Source: Geoglobus acetivorans
GTDB lineage: Archaea; Halobacteriota; Archaeoglobi; Archaeoglobales; Archaeoglobaceae
Reading direction: 5' to 3'
Length of the DNA: 64,000 nt
Assembly: GCF_000789255.1 (NCBI RefSeq)
Contig: NZ_CP009552.1
Location: 992,001-1,056,000 of the forward strand
Both the position numbers and the translations under genes were made by a program. Under the pieces are notes generated by a model. That model did no database searches, was not told the DNA's origin, and saw only the letters and a list, made by a program, of their open reading frames with translations. This document shows positions 27,565 to 35,312 of the stretch, one piece after another (the first letter of the stretch is position 1; each line of letters starts with the position of its first letter).

Positions 27565-28318
27565 ACTTCTTTCTTACCTCCTCAGAAAGTTTTTCATCAA
27601 GTTCACCCTTAAAGTAATCCATCCTCGCAGCTATGGCAATTTTATTTGCAATGAATCTTGCCATCTTTCCTCTTTTCTTTTTCGGCAGGTTCCTTATGAA
27701 CGGATGCTGGAATATCACGCCGTGCTTTGGCACCTTGGCTTTCTTCCCCTTCCTTATCCTTGAGAGAGCCTTGAAAAGGGACTTCTCAGCTCCTATAACC
27801 TGTATGGTGCTTGCTGGAAATTCCGCCAGCCTCTCGAGGCTACCTGCCTTCTCAAGAAGTCTTGCCCCAATTTTTTCTCCGACAATTTCGCTTACGTTTG
27901 GAGCAATCTTCCGCATAACATCTTCGATTTCCCTTTCTATCTCCATCCTGAATTTTTCAAGCTCCCTGATTCTCTGCTCGAAAACTTCCACAACCTCACT
28001 TTCCCTTATCTCTTTCAGATCCCTGAGCTTCTCTCTCAGGAGATTTATCGAATTGTTCAGCTCGTCCAGAGTCCTTACGAGGGCTATGACGTATCTATCT
28101 TCCCGCCTCAGCTCTTTCTCAACAAGGTCTCTGCACACCTCAATGGCAGTTTTTCTCAAAATTCCGTAATAATCATCTCCGAAGACTTCCCTGCCGACAT
28201 CAGCAGGTGAGAATGGCAGAGGCTCAGGGTTGCGTGCTGTGATAAACGATTTCTTCAGATTTTCAGACTTTCTGAGTTTTCCATCTTCGTAAACTCCAAA
28301 CCAGAGATTATATTTCAA
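27542..28318 (-). CDS. nop5: Nop5/Nop56-58 family C/D RNP scaffold protein
   Basis: 258 residues, close to the short Archaeoglobus Nop5 (about 268) rather than the longer 400-residue forms. A central coiled coil spans about 100-150. The Nop domain shows IAPNVSEIVGEKIGARLL-like sequence (here KIAPNVSEIVGEKIGARL), ASTIQVIGAEKSLF and HGVIFQHPFIRNLPKKKRGK. It bridges fibrillarin, L7Ae and guide RNA. It lies between beta-RFAP synthase (11-base overlap) and flpA. Confidence 0.95.
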   Translation of the reverse strand: MKYNLWFGVYEDGKLRKSENLKKSFITARNPEPLPFSPADVGREVFGDDYYGILRKTAIEVCRDLVEKELRREDRYVIALVRTLDELNNSINLLREKLRDLKEIRESEVVEVFEQRIRELEKFRMEIEREIEDVMRKIAPNVSEIVGEKIGARLLEKAGSLERLAEFPASTIQVIGAEKSLFKALSRIRKGKKAKVPKHGVIFQHPFIRNLPKKKRGKMARFIANKIAIAARMDYFKGELDEKLSEEVRKKYEQLSRK

Positions 28319-29246
28319 CTTCAGCCCCCCTGTTTCTCGCTTTTGTTTTTATAATTTCAACTCCTATTTCCTTTTCCTTGAAATAACTTTTCGCGGCGTC
28401 AATGCCATCTCTGTCCCCCACGAAATAAACCGTTGGTCCGGTTGACGACATTCCCGCAGCACCATAGTCTCTCAAAACCTCTATGAGGTCGAAGATAAGC
28501 GTTCCATACTGGCTGACCTCTGCCCTCTTGAATCCCAGGTACTGAATCGCGTGAATTGCGTTGGCGAATTCATCAAGGTCATGTTCAACCACGGCAGGAA
28601 GGAGTTTCATGAGAATTATGTGAGCAAGCTCCCTCACGTCCTGCAGGGAGACGGGCGTATTTTTTTCAAACAGATGCTTTTCCCGCATACCTGCAAAACC
28701 CTTTTCGTCAGGGATTATCAGATACACATCCCAGTCCGGAAAGTCGTGCCTCGCAATAACGGGTGCCGGCTTTGCCCTGCTGAATGACGACGGGAGAAAA
28801 CTGTTTTTCTCCTTCATGGCGTGTCCGCCGTCCACGATGAAACCACCAAGCTCAAATGCCGCGACTCCTATACCGGATGTTCCACCTCTGCCAGCAAGCT
28901 CCGCAATCTCCCTTACACTCAGCTCAATTCCATTAACCAGACTGTACGCCTTTCCAACCGAAAGGGCAAGCTGGGTCCCGCTCCCCAGACCGATGTGAGA
29001 GGGGTAAGCTCTCTCAATTTCCACCTCAAGGCCATAACCGAATTTTTTCTGAAATTTCTCGAGAACAGCTTTGCCCCTTTCAGCAAATTCTGCTTCACCC
29101 TCAACCCGAACCTCATCGCCTTTCCTGGCTCTGATAACAAACCCGGGACTCTCCAGAGTCAGACCAACGCCACCATCGACCCTTCCAACGGCTCCGTTGA
29201 GGTCCACAAGCGTTATGTGGATCCTTGACGGGGCTTTAATCCTCAT
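28308..29246 (-). CDS. Beta-ribofuranosylaminobenzene 5'-phosphate (beta-RFAP) synthase
   Basis: 312 residues. It catalyses condensation of PRPP with a 4-hydroxybenzoate/p-aminobenzoate-type substrate, the first committed step to the arylamine part of tetrahydromethanopterin. It belongs to the GHMP-kinase fold: SHIGLGSGTQLALSVGKA (about residues 82-99) is the glycine loop and RGGTSGIGVAAFELGGFIVDG follows in two parts. GMSSTGPTVYFVGD lies near residue 275. It overlaps both neighbours (E1-like by four bases, nop5 by 11). Confidence 0.93.
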   Translation of the reverse strand: MRIKAPSRIHITLVDLNGAVGRVDGGVGLTLESPGFVIRARKGDEVRVEGEAEFAERGKAVLEKFQKKFGYGLEVEIERAYPSHIGLGSGTQLALSVGKAYSLVNGIELSVREIAELAGRGGTSGIGVAAFELGGFIVDGGHAMKEKNSFLPSSFSRAKPAPVIARHDFPDWDVYLIIPDEKGFAGMREKHLFEKNTPVSLQDVRELAHIILMKLLPAVVEHDLDEFANAIHAIQYLGFKRAEVSQYGTLIFDLIEVLRDYGAAGMSSTGPTVYFVGDRDGIDAAKSYFKEKEIGVEIIKTKARNRGAEVEI

Positions 29247-29854
29247 TCTTTCACCCTCAGCCGGATTTTCTTGAGGTAATACTGGGAACGGGTATCAACG
29301 ATGTACGCATCCGGAGCTATTGTCGGCATGTGGTAACCAGTAAAAATCCTGAGTATCTCTCCAGCCTGGAGGGAACATGTGAGAGCATACGAAATCGGAT
29401 CAAACTTAACCCTCGGCATCTCCACTTCCCAGAATTTCACCCCATCGGGCAGGAAGGTGGTAATCAGATTGGGTATGAAGGGTGATCCAAGCTCTTCGGC
29501 TATTCTGGCGGCAACATCAATGTGTTTGTGAGCCACAATCACGTCTATCCCCTTCAGCTGTCTTTTAAGCTCGTCGTAATCATCAGGATACGGATAGCTT
29601 ATCACACAGGAGTCGCTGCTCATCGGGTGGACTGCATCATAGTCATTCGCCTCAAGGGGATGCACGGTGCAGTCAATCCTCGAATCGTTCGGAGTGATGA
29701 AGTCGCCGATGTACCTCACACAGCCCACTCCGCCCCTCCAGAGGAGCTCCATGAGCATTCTGCTCCCGATTACCGCTACGCTGAACTTCCTTAAGTAGTC
29801 AATCTTCTCCTCCTCCGCCATCCCGTGCCAGAAAATCTGCGGAAAGTTCATCAT
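29243..29854 (-). CDS. Degenerate E1/ThiF-like protein
   Basis: 203 residues. The region FSVAVIGSRMLMELLWRGGV (about residues 24-43) lines up with the Rossmann GAGGLGSELA segment of ThiF/MoeB/E1 enzymes but lacks the GxGxxG pattern. The C-terminal CSLQAGEILRIFTGYHMP and the DTRSQYYLKKIRLR ending match E1-like proteins. No adenylation Arg/Asp pattern and no CxxC zinc sites are seen. It may be a non-catalytic binder. It sits between an XRE-CBS regulator and beta-RFAP synthase, overlapping each by four bases. Function unknown. Confidence 0.7.
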   Translation of the reverse strand: MMNFPQIFWHGMAEEEKIDYLRKFSVAVIGSRMLMELLWRGGVGCVRYIGDFITPNDSRIDCTVHPLEANDYDAVHPMSSDSCVISYPYPDDYDELKRQLKGIDVIVAHKHIDVAARIAEELGSPFIPNLITTFLPDGVKFWEVEMPRVKFDPISYALTCSLQAGEILRIFTGYHMPTIAPDAYIVDTRSQYYLKKIRLRVKE

Positions 29855-30408
29855 TTCTCCCTCATGGCCTTCATGACATCGTGTTTGGTAACTATCCCCA
29901 CTATCTTGCCCTCTTCAACCACAAGGAGAGCGGGGTTATTTAAAAGCATTTTTGAGATGCTGTCCAGGGACTCATTAGGTGAGATCTCCGGCAGGGGTTC
30001 TTCCATCACATCCCTGACACGCATGTCTTCACAGCCATCGAGCCCCTTCATCATGATGACCCTGAGAATCGAGCTTTCAGTGATGCATCCGAGATTCGCC
30101 CCATCCTTCACTACCGGTAACTGAGAGATTCCCTTCTCCCGCATAACGTCGATTGTGTCCACAATCAGTTCATCAGGACTGGCGAAAATGATGTCGGTCG
30201 TCATAATCTTTTTCGCAGTTATGCCTCTGCCCTCAAGCTCCCCGAGGACCTCAAAAATTTTTTTCACGAGAGACAGTTTGGGATCGAGATCGCCGCTTTC
30301 AATCCTCGCTATGAGCGGCTGACTGACGCCCACAAGTTCTGCGAGCTTTTTCTGAGTGATGCCAAGCTTTTTCCGTCTTCGCTTGATCTCCTCAATTTCA
30401 TAAAACAT
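29851..30408 (-). CDS. XRE-family HTH regulator with paired CBS domains
   Basis: 185 residues. An N-terminal Cro/C1 HTH (ITQKKLAELVGVSQPLIARI, about residues 18-37) is joined to two CBS motifs (about 65-185; ITAKKIMTTDIIFASPDE and MRVDVMEEPLPEISPNES-like, here MRVRDVMEEPLPEIS). CBS pairs bind adenosyl nucleotides, so DNA binding may respond to energy state. This is a common archaeal architecture. It is the first gene of the seven-gene run ending in hisS, and may control the operon. Binding sites were not found with confidence. Confidence 0.92.
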   Translation of the reverse strand: MFYEIEEIKRRRKKLGITQKKLAELVGVSQPLIARIESGDLDPKLSLVKKIFEVLGELEGRGITAKKIMTTDIIFASPDELIVDTIDVMREKGISQLPVVKDGANLGCITESSILRVIMMKGLDGCEDMRVRDVMEEPLPEISPNESLDSISKMLLNNPALLVVEEGKIVGIVTKHDVMKAMREK

Positions 30409-30441
30409 GAGTACAACTATGTACCGGGTCCATTTAAATTA

Positions 30442-30966
30442 TTAACTATCGTAATTTGATTCCCTGAACATATCAAGACATGTTGGGCAGCAGAAGACGT
30501 AAACCCGGTTATGTCTCTTGTACATCAGGGGCCTCTCGAAAGCCTCCTTTCCACAGTAATCGCACCTGAAGCTCAGAGGTATTTTCGAAAGTTCATTACC
30601 TCTGCGCCTCTCAATGACCGGAAAAATCTGTTCGAACTCGTATTTTTCACAGAGCTTTGCAAGTTCATCGGCCTTCTCCACCAGCGCCCTCACAAGGTAT
30701 TTCCTCTTGCCTATCCTGAAAATCTCCACAAAGTCCTTCTCATCAGGCACATCATTTAAAATTGCAAGAAATTCATTGCCCTTCCCCGCACTTATCTCGA
30801 TCTCGATCGTGTACTTCCTGATTATTCCTTCCTGCTCAAGCTTCTCTATCCTGGATTTCACGGTCTGTCTTGTCATCCCAAGAGCCTTTCCAATATCGCT
30901 GTAGGATAGCCTTGAGTTCTCCCTGAGCAGTTCGAGTATTTTCAGGTCATATTCGTCAAGCCGCAC
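30442..30966 (-). CDS. Lrp/AsnC-type HTH regulator with C-terminal TRASH metal-sensing domain
   Basis: About 174 residues from GTG at 30966; an ATG at 30978 would overlap the likely TATA-proximal transcript start. The N-terminal AsnC HTH is YDLKILELLRENSRLSYSDI. A short linking domain follows. The C-terminal TRASH zinc-finger-like motif is RCDYCGKEAFERP then VFCCPTCLDMF (about residues 135-165). Archaeal relatives (CopR/CopT type) sense copper or other thiophilic metals. It is divergent from a CxxC heavy-metal-associated protein, its likely target or partner. Confidence 0.88.
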   Translation of the reverse strand: MRLDEYDLKILELLRENSRLSYSDIGKALGMTRQTVKSRIEKLEQEGIIRKYTIEIEISAGKGNEFLAILNDVPDEKDFVEIFRIGKRKYLVRALVEKADELAKLCEKYEFEQIFPVIERRRGNELSKIPLSFRCDYCGKEAFERPLMYKRHNRVYVFCCPTCLDMFRESNYDS

Positions 30967-31066
30967 ACATAACACCATGTTTACAGATACTTAAATCTTA
31001 CCTTACATGCTGTTAGAAGTGAACTATATTACCAGTTAAATCAATTAAGCAGTAGTAAAACCGGAG

Positions 31067-31276
31067 GTGGTTGAAATTAAGGTGAAACTTGAGCTTTCAG
31101 GACTGACCTGCCACGGATGTGTTATGACAGTCAGGAACGTTCTCACAAAGGAGGGCGCCAAAGTACTGTCCATAGACCTGAAGTCTGCTGAGATAGAAGT
31201 CGATGGTGATGTCGAGAAATACCTGAAGGCCATCGAAAAATTCGGGTATTCGGCAAAGGTCGTCGCAACGGAGTAA
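31067..31276 (+). CDS. Heavy-metal-associated (HMA) domain protein, copper-chaperone-like
   Basis: 69 residues, one HMA domain. The metal site is GLTCHGCVMTVRNVL (CxxC at about residues 13-16) and the C-terminal strand YLKAIEKFGYSAKVV is typical. It probably carries Cu(I) or a similar ion to a P-type ATPase that is not in the window. GGAGGTGG at 31063-31070 overlaps the annotated GTG at 31067, so translation might begin at the GTG at 31082 (VKLELSGLTC). It is divergent from the TRASH regulator. Confidence 0.88.
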   Translation: MVEIKVKLELSGLTCHGCVMTVRNVLTKEGAKVLSIDLKSAEIEVDGDVEKYLKAIEKFGYSAKVVATE

Positions 31277-31357
31277 GCGGAGAAATCCAGATATAATTTT
31301 GAAACTTCAATTTAATATTTTAATTTAAAATTTGGATCAAAATGGAAACAACGGGAA

Positions 31358-31708
31358 CTATTCTAAATACTTCTCAATTTTTGCTATAAGTTCTGTTTTT
31401 CTTATGGGTTTACCAACGACATCGAGGGCACCCACTTTCAGCATATCCTCACCTTTGGTTGACGCATAAGCTGTGATCGCAATGATTTTCGCATCAGGAT
31501 CAAAAGCTTTTATTTCCCTGGTTGCAGTTATGCCATCCATCTCCGGCATGAGAATGTCCATAAGAACGATATCGGGCTTAGACTTCCTGTAGGCCGCTAC
31601 GGCCTCCTTCCCATTTGATGCGGAGATTATCCTACAGTAACTTGACAGCATAATCCCAAGAACCTCCCGAACCATGGGGTCGTCGTCAACAATCAGAACC
31701 TTTCTCAT
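31358..31708 (-). CDS. Stand-alone response regulator receiver domain
   Basis: About 116 residues starting at MRKVLIVDDDPMVREVL; a seven-residue upstream extension is possible. All CheY-fold landmarks are present: acidic pair DDD (residues 8-10), phospho-acceptor Asp in PDIVLMDILMPEMDG (about residue 54), Thr/Ser in IIAITAYAS and Lys in VVGKPIRK. There is no output domain. It lies 55 bases downstream of a PAS/GAF sensor that has no kinase domain, so its phosphodonor is probably another kinase, possibly the one at 55640. Confidence 0.94.
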   Translation of the reverse strand: MRKVLIVDDDPMVREVLGIMLSSYCRIISASNGKEAVAAYRKSKPDIVLMDILMPEMDGITATREIKAFDPDAKIIAITAYASTKGEDMLKVGALDVVGKPIRKTELIAKIEKYLE

Positions 31709-31784
31709 GATAATGGAAATTGTAATCATTAAATATAAGATTTTCGAAATGTCAGGAAACAGAAAAGGGAATCAAAGAAAAAAA

Positions 31785-33323
31785 TTACACATATTTTTTC
31801 AGGAATTTTTTAAGCTTCTCGGACTCAATCCACCCATTATCTATCTCATCCAAGATTTTTTTAATTCTATCAACCTGTTCGAGAATTTTTGCCGACTCGA
31901 CACCGGAAATTTTCAGTTCAGCAATGCCGGAGATTACCGTCAGCGCATTTTTAATCTCATCCGTGAGAATTGCAGAGCGATAGACGATGTCCTCGATTTT
32001 CTCATAAGCCTTCATTCTGATTTCCTCCAGTTCAAACGCCCGTAAAGCAAATGATATGTCCGCAGACAGTGTTTCGAGTATCGCCAGTTCTTCCTGACTC
32101 AGACTGCCGGAATGAAATACGGTGAGGGCTCCAGAGACCCCATCTGCTCTGAGAGGCAGGGAGGTTATCCAGATCTCATCACTCCCGGACAGATTCCTCA
32201 GAGTGCAGTTTTCGTCACAAACATCAACCTTCATGCTGACAGATACTCCGTGCCGGATTGCCCTTTCCATCACCCTGCAGTGCATGTCGCCAGCAGCATC
32301 CGCAAGGTTTCCAGAAACGACACTCAGTCGATCCTTCCCGACAAGGTCAATGCGAACAAGGAGATAATTCGGAAAAGAAGACAGTTCACTGCATACTTCT
32401 TCAAGCAGTTTTTTCCTATCTTTTTCGCTGTCAACCAGCATCTCTATTCTGATGAGAGTTCTGAGAAGCATTTCCCTGTGTTTCATCTCCGTAACATCTC
32501 TGCCGATTAAAAGGCAGTGTCTTTCGCCTGCGAGATCGACAGGAACCATGCTCACGAGATAGTGTCTGCCGTTGCAGCTGAATTCAAATGCGATTCTCCT
32601 TCTCCTCTCTACCACATTCGCAATATAATTCATCCACTTCTCCGAAACCTCCTTAGGAAGCACATCTTTTATGTTCCTGCCGGCCAGATCAGGACCGAAA
32701 CACTCGGCCATCACGGCGTTGGCATCTACAATTACACCATCGCCCGTAAATATGCCGACCATGTTGGGTGTGTTATCGAATATCGCCCTGTAGATTTCCT
32801 CATTTCTCTTCAGCTCACCTTTAAGCAGTTCATTCAGCTTTGCCTCATGGGGGTCCCAGAAAATGCAAAGAAACAGCCTCTTTTCATTCTGATTTTTTGT
32901 ATGCAGCGGACACACAGCTGTTGCCAGCCATAGATTTCTGGAAAAATCGCGCAATTCAAATTTAACCGGAACATATCCTTTTCTGATGGATTCGCACAAC
33001 GGACAGTCCTGGGGGTGAGACGCACCGTCTGAGGCATCGGGACAGTACCGGGATATCACGCCCTTCAGCTTCCCGTCAATGTCATTTCTGAGGATCCTGT
33101 TCATGTAAACAAGAGAATGGTCCTCATCAACAAGCATCGTGTAGAGAGGAAAATTCTCAAACACCTGACTGATTGGCTCCATTATGCGTTCAGAACGAAA
33201 TTCATCCCCTTCTGTAGATTCTCCGGCCATCCAGTCCATCACACTCTCCGGCAATAAAAAGTTTTCCATGAGAAATAATGGTTGTGAGTATGAGAACACG
33301 TGAAAAAAATCCTGACATAACAA
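31785..33323 (-). CDS. PAS-PAS-GAF sensor protein with a degenerate histidine-kinase dimerisation segment
   Basis: Up to 512 residues; the true start may be the ATG at MENFLLPESVMDWM (about 19 residues in). A PAS-like domain with two Cys pairs (YCPDASDG, CPLCESI) lies near 55-160, a PAS domain near 170-290 (YRAIFDNTPNMVGIFTGDG), and a GAF domain near 295-430. The C-terminus has a DHp-like helix, LTDEIKNALTVISGIAEL, where the usual HEIKN phospho-acceptor His is Asp. No HATPase domain follows before the stop. A response regulator gene lies directly downstream. Confidence 0.85.
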   Translation of the reverse strand: MLCQDFFHVFSYSQPLFLMENFLLPESVMDWMAGESTEGDEFRSERIMEPISQVFENFPLYTMLVDEDHSLVYMNRILRNDIDGKLKGVISRYCPDASDGASHPQDCPLCESIRKGYVPVKFELRDFSRNLWLATAVCPLHTKNQNEKRLFLCIFWDPHEAKLNELLKGELKRNEEIYRAIFDNTPNMVGIFTGDGVIVDANAVMAECFGPDLAGRNIKDVLPKEVSEKWMNYIANVVERRRRIAFEFSCNGRHYLVSMVPVDLAGERHCLLIGRDVTEMKHREMLLRTLIRIEMLVDSEKDRKKLLEEVCSELSSFPNYLLVRIDLVGKDRLSVVSGNLADAAGDMHCRVMERAIRHGVSVSMKVDVCDENCTLRNLSGSDEIWITSLPLRADGVSGALTVFHSGSLSQEELAILETLSADISFALRAFELEEIRMKAYEKIEDIVYRSAILTDEIKNALTVISGIAELKISGVESAKILEQVDRIKKILDEIDNGWIESEKLKKFLKKYV

Positions 33324-33459
33324 GAAATATAAAATTTAAAAATTTAATTTTCGACAGTTCACACCCTCCAAGATTACAACCTGCAATTACTGGGCAATAT
33401 CACCATCTTGAAGCAGGAGAATCAGGCAGTCGTAAATGCTGTTCGGGATAGAGGACGTC

Positions 33460-34338
33460 TCAGACCTGCTTCAGAACCCGTACAAGATTTTTCCTGAATT
33501 CAACCGTCACGCTTTCTCTGAAAGCAAATGGATTTCCATCTGCAGAGATGACAGTCTCTGCATAAAGACTGATCGAGCTGTCAAAACTCATCGTCTCTGT
33601 TCTGACCGGCTCCATGTTCCTGAGAATCTCCTTCGTTATCGAACCAAGAACGATTGTGTGGCTCAAACACGCAACGAGACAGTTGAAGCCAGCAAATGCT
33701 GAAATTGACGCACCTCCGGAGATTCCCTTTGCCAGATACCGCTGATCAAGCATCGAAACGAAAACATTGCCGTAAACGCCCTCAATGGTCCTTTCGCCTT
33801 CTGAAACTCTCACATAGAACTTGTCCGGATTGCCCTTCTTCATTTCCCCCCTCATGTAGCTCAGAGCATCGAGCTCAGCAATTTCGCCATCTACAGTTCC
33901 AAGAATCGTGGGACCGGCAACAACATCGTTGAAAGCCACTCTCCCGTACTCGGGGATGTAAAGCCCATCCACCTCCACAACCTCAAGGGATTTGAACTCC
34001 GGATTGCACATCAGAGGCCCGGCATTCGTTGTCCCCATGGGTATGCAGAGCAGCGGTTTTTCGGGGAATGCAGATGCTGCATCGCTTGCCGTGCCGTCTC
34101 CCCCAAAAACAGCTATGACGTCCACAGCACTGTCAAGCTCCTTAACAAGCCTGATGGTATCGTTCCTGTCGAAAGTGCGGTGTATCTCAACAATGTCTGC
34201 GTTATCAAGGTAATCCTGGCCAAGATCATCCTGTCCGGTAACCACTCTGTCAGGCTCAAGCCTCGATACCACGTTTCGTACAAGCTCCGGATCCGGCCCA
34301 TCACCCGCCTTAGGGTTCACGACCACGCCGAGTTTCAT
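33460..34338 (-). CDS. ATP-NAD kinase-like protein (COG3199 type)
   Basis: 292 residues. The start MKLGVVVNPKAGDGPD and the nucleotide motif VIAVFGGDGTASDAASAF (about residues 73-90), followed by LLCIPMGTTNAG, place it in the NAD-kinase/diacylglycerol-kinase superfamily. The specific COG3199 branch has uncertain substrate (NAD, or another diphosphate acceptor). The gene is divergent from the MEMO1-family gene with only 38 bases between start codons. About 136 bases before it (33324-33459) hold AT-rich sequence and no gene. Confidence 0.85.
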   Translation of the reverse strand: MKLGVVVNPKAGDGPDPELVRNVVSRLEPDRVVTGQDDLGQDYLDNADIVEIHRTFDRNDTIRLVKELDSAVDVIAVFGGDGTASDAASAFPEKPLLCIPMGTTNAGPLMCNPEFKSLEVVEVDGLYIPEYGRVAFNDVVAGPTILGTVDGEIAELDALSYMRGEMKKGNPDKFYVRVSEGERTIEGVYGNVFVSMLDQRYLAKGISGGASISAFAGFNCLVACLSHTIVLGSITKEILRNMEPVRTETMSFDSSISLYAETVISADGNPFAFRESVTVEFRKNLVRVLKQV

Positions 34339-34341
34339 GAC

Positions 34342-34371
34342 AATATTTATTAGGTTGCATTCACATATTTA
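34342..34371. promoter_or_regulatory. Bidirectional promoter, NAD-kinase-like gene and MEMO1-family gene
   Basis: Two opposed TATA elements in a 38-base gap. ATATTTATTA near 34343-34352 is 25-30 bases before the plus-strand ATG at 34377. Minus-strand TTTTAAATATG near 34361-34371 is about 25-30 bases before the minus-strand ATG at 34338. Each box lies next to the other gene's start. Confidence 0.5.
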
Positions 34372-34376
34372 AAACC

Positions 34377-35165
34377 ATGAGATACCCCAGATTTGCGGGC
34401 TCATTTTACCCCTCCAACCCGGAGTCCCTGCTTGCCATGCTCAACGATTTTACCGACAGGGGTAGAAAGGACGATGACGTTATTGGAATTGTTTCCCCTC
34501 ACGCAGGATACATGTATTCGGGAAGAACTGCGGGAAAGGTTCATTCCCTGCTGAGGGACGCCGAAACCTACATCATCATAGGCCCAAACCACACCGGACT
34601 GGGAATGCCCGTGGCGGTGTCAACGGACGAATGGGGCACACCGATTGGAGTTTCAAAACCGGATTCAGAGTTTACGGATGCGATGCCAAAGGTTGCTGTC
34701 GTACCTGATGAGATGGCCTTTGCCGAAGAGCATAGCCTTGAAGTTCAGCTTCCGTTTTTGCAGTTCCTCCATTCGGATTTTGAGATTGTCCCGATATGCA
34801 TGGGTCTGCAGGATGAGGAGAGTGCAAGAGAGGTGGCCAGAGAATTAATCCAGGCTTACGAGGAGACGGGAAAAAAGATCGCCGTTGTGGCTTCCAGCGA
34901 CATGCACCACTACATACCCGACGAGGAGTGCAGAAGAAGGGACGAGATCATAATTGAGGCTGTGGAGAGCATGGACGTGAGGAAATTTTACAGAACGATC
35001 TACGACACGCAGGCAAGTGTGTGTGGATACGGGCCCATAGCCGTGGCAATGCTGATTGCCGAGTATTTCGGTGCAGGTGCCGAGCTTGTGCATTACTCCA
35101 CGAGTGGAGACGTGGCAGATAAGAGCTACGTTGTTGGATATGCGGGAATCGTTTTCAGGATTTAA
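34377..35165 (+). CDS. MEMO1 family protein (AmmeMemoRadiSam system protein B type)
   Basis: 262 residues. Family landmarks are FAGSFYPSNPESLLAML at the start, GIVSPHAGYMYSGRTAG (about residues 40-56), IIGPNHTGLG, LEVQLPFLQFLH and VVASSDMHHYIP (about 170-181). The conserved His residues resemble the metal site of LigB-type dioxygenases, but human Memo1 shows no such activity, with more recent work pointing to copper or iron handling. Its AmmeMemoRadiSam partners are not adjacent. It is transcribed from the shared promoter with the NAD-kinase-like gene. Confidence 0.93.
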   Translation: MRYPRFAGSFYPSNPESLLAMLNDFTDRGRKDDDVIGIVSPHAGYMYSGRTAGKVHSLLRDAETYIIIGPNHTGLGMPVAVSTDEWGTPIGVSKPDSEFTDAMPKVAVVPDEMAFAEEHSLEVQLPFLQFLHSDFEIVPICMGLQDEESAREVARELIQAYEETGKKIAVVASSDMHHYIPDEECRRRDEIIIEAVESMDVRKFYRTIYDTQASVCGYGPIAVAMLIAEYFGAGAELVHYSTSGDVADKSYVVGYAGIVFRI

Positions 35166-35281
35166 GTGTTACCCGCTGCATAACCTGAAAAAGTGCCATT
35201 TTTGTTTGGAGAGGTTTGTTCACGCGCACAGTGAATAATTCGCAAAAAATACGTCGGCCCATGAAGATTTCAATACCAAAT

Positions 35282-35291
35282 GATTATATAT
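35282..35291 (+). promoter_or_regulatory. TATA box of the acyl-CoA ligase gene
   Basis: ATTATATATG centred about 27 bases before the ATG at 35313, in a 147-base intergenic region otherwise without recognisable features. Confidence 0.5.
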
Positions 35292-35312
35292 GACCTTTAG
35301 ACAAACCTAGGT

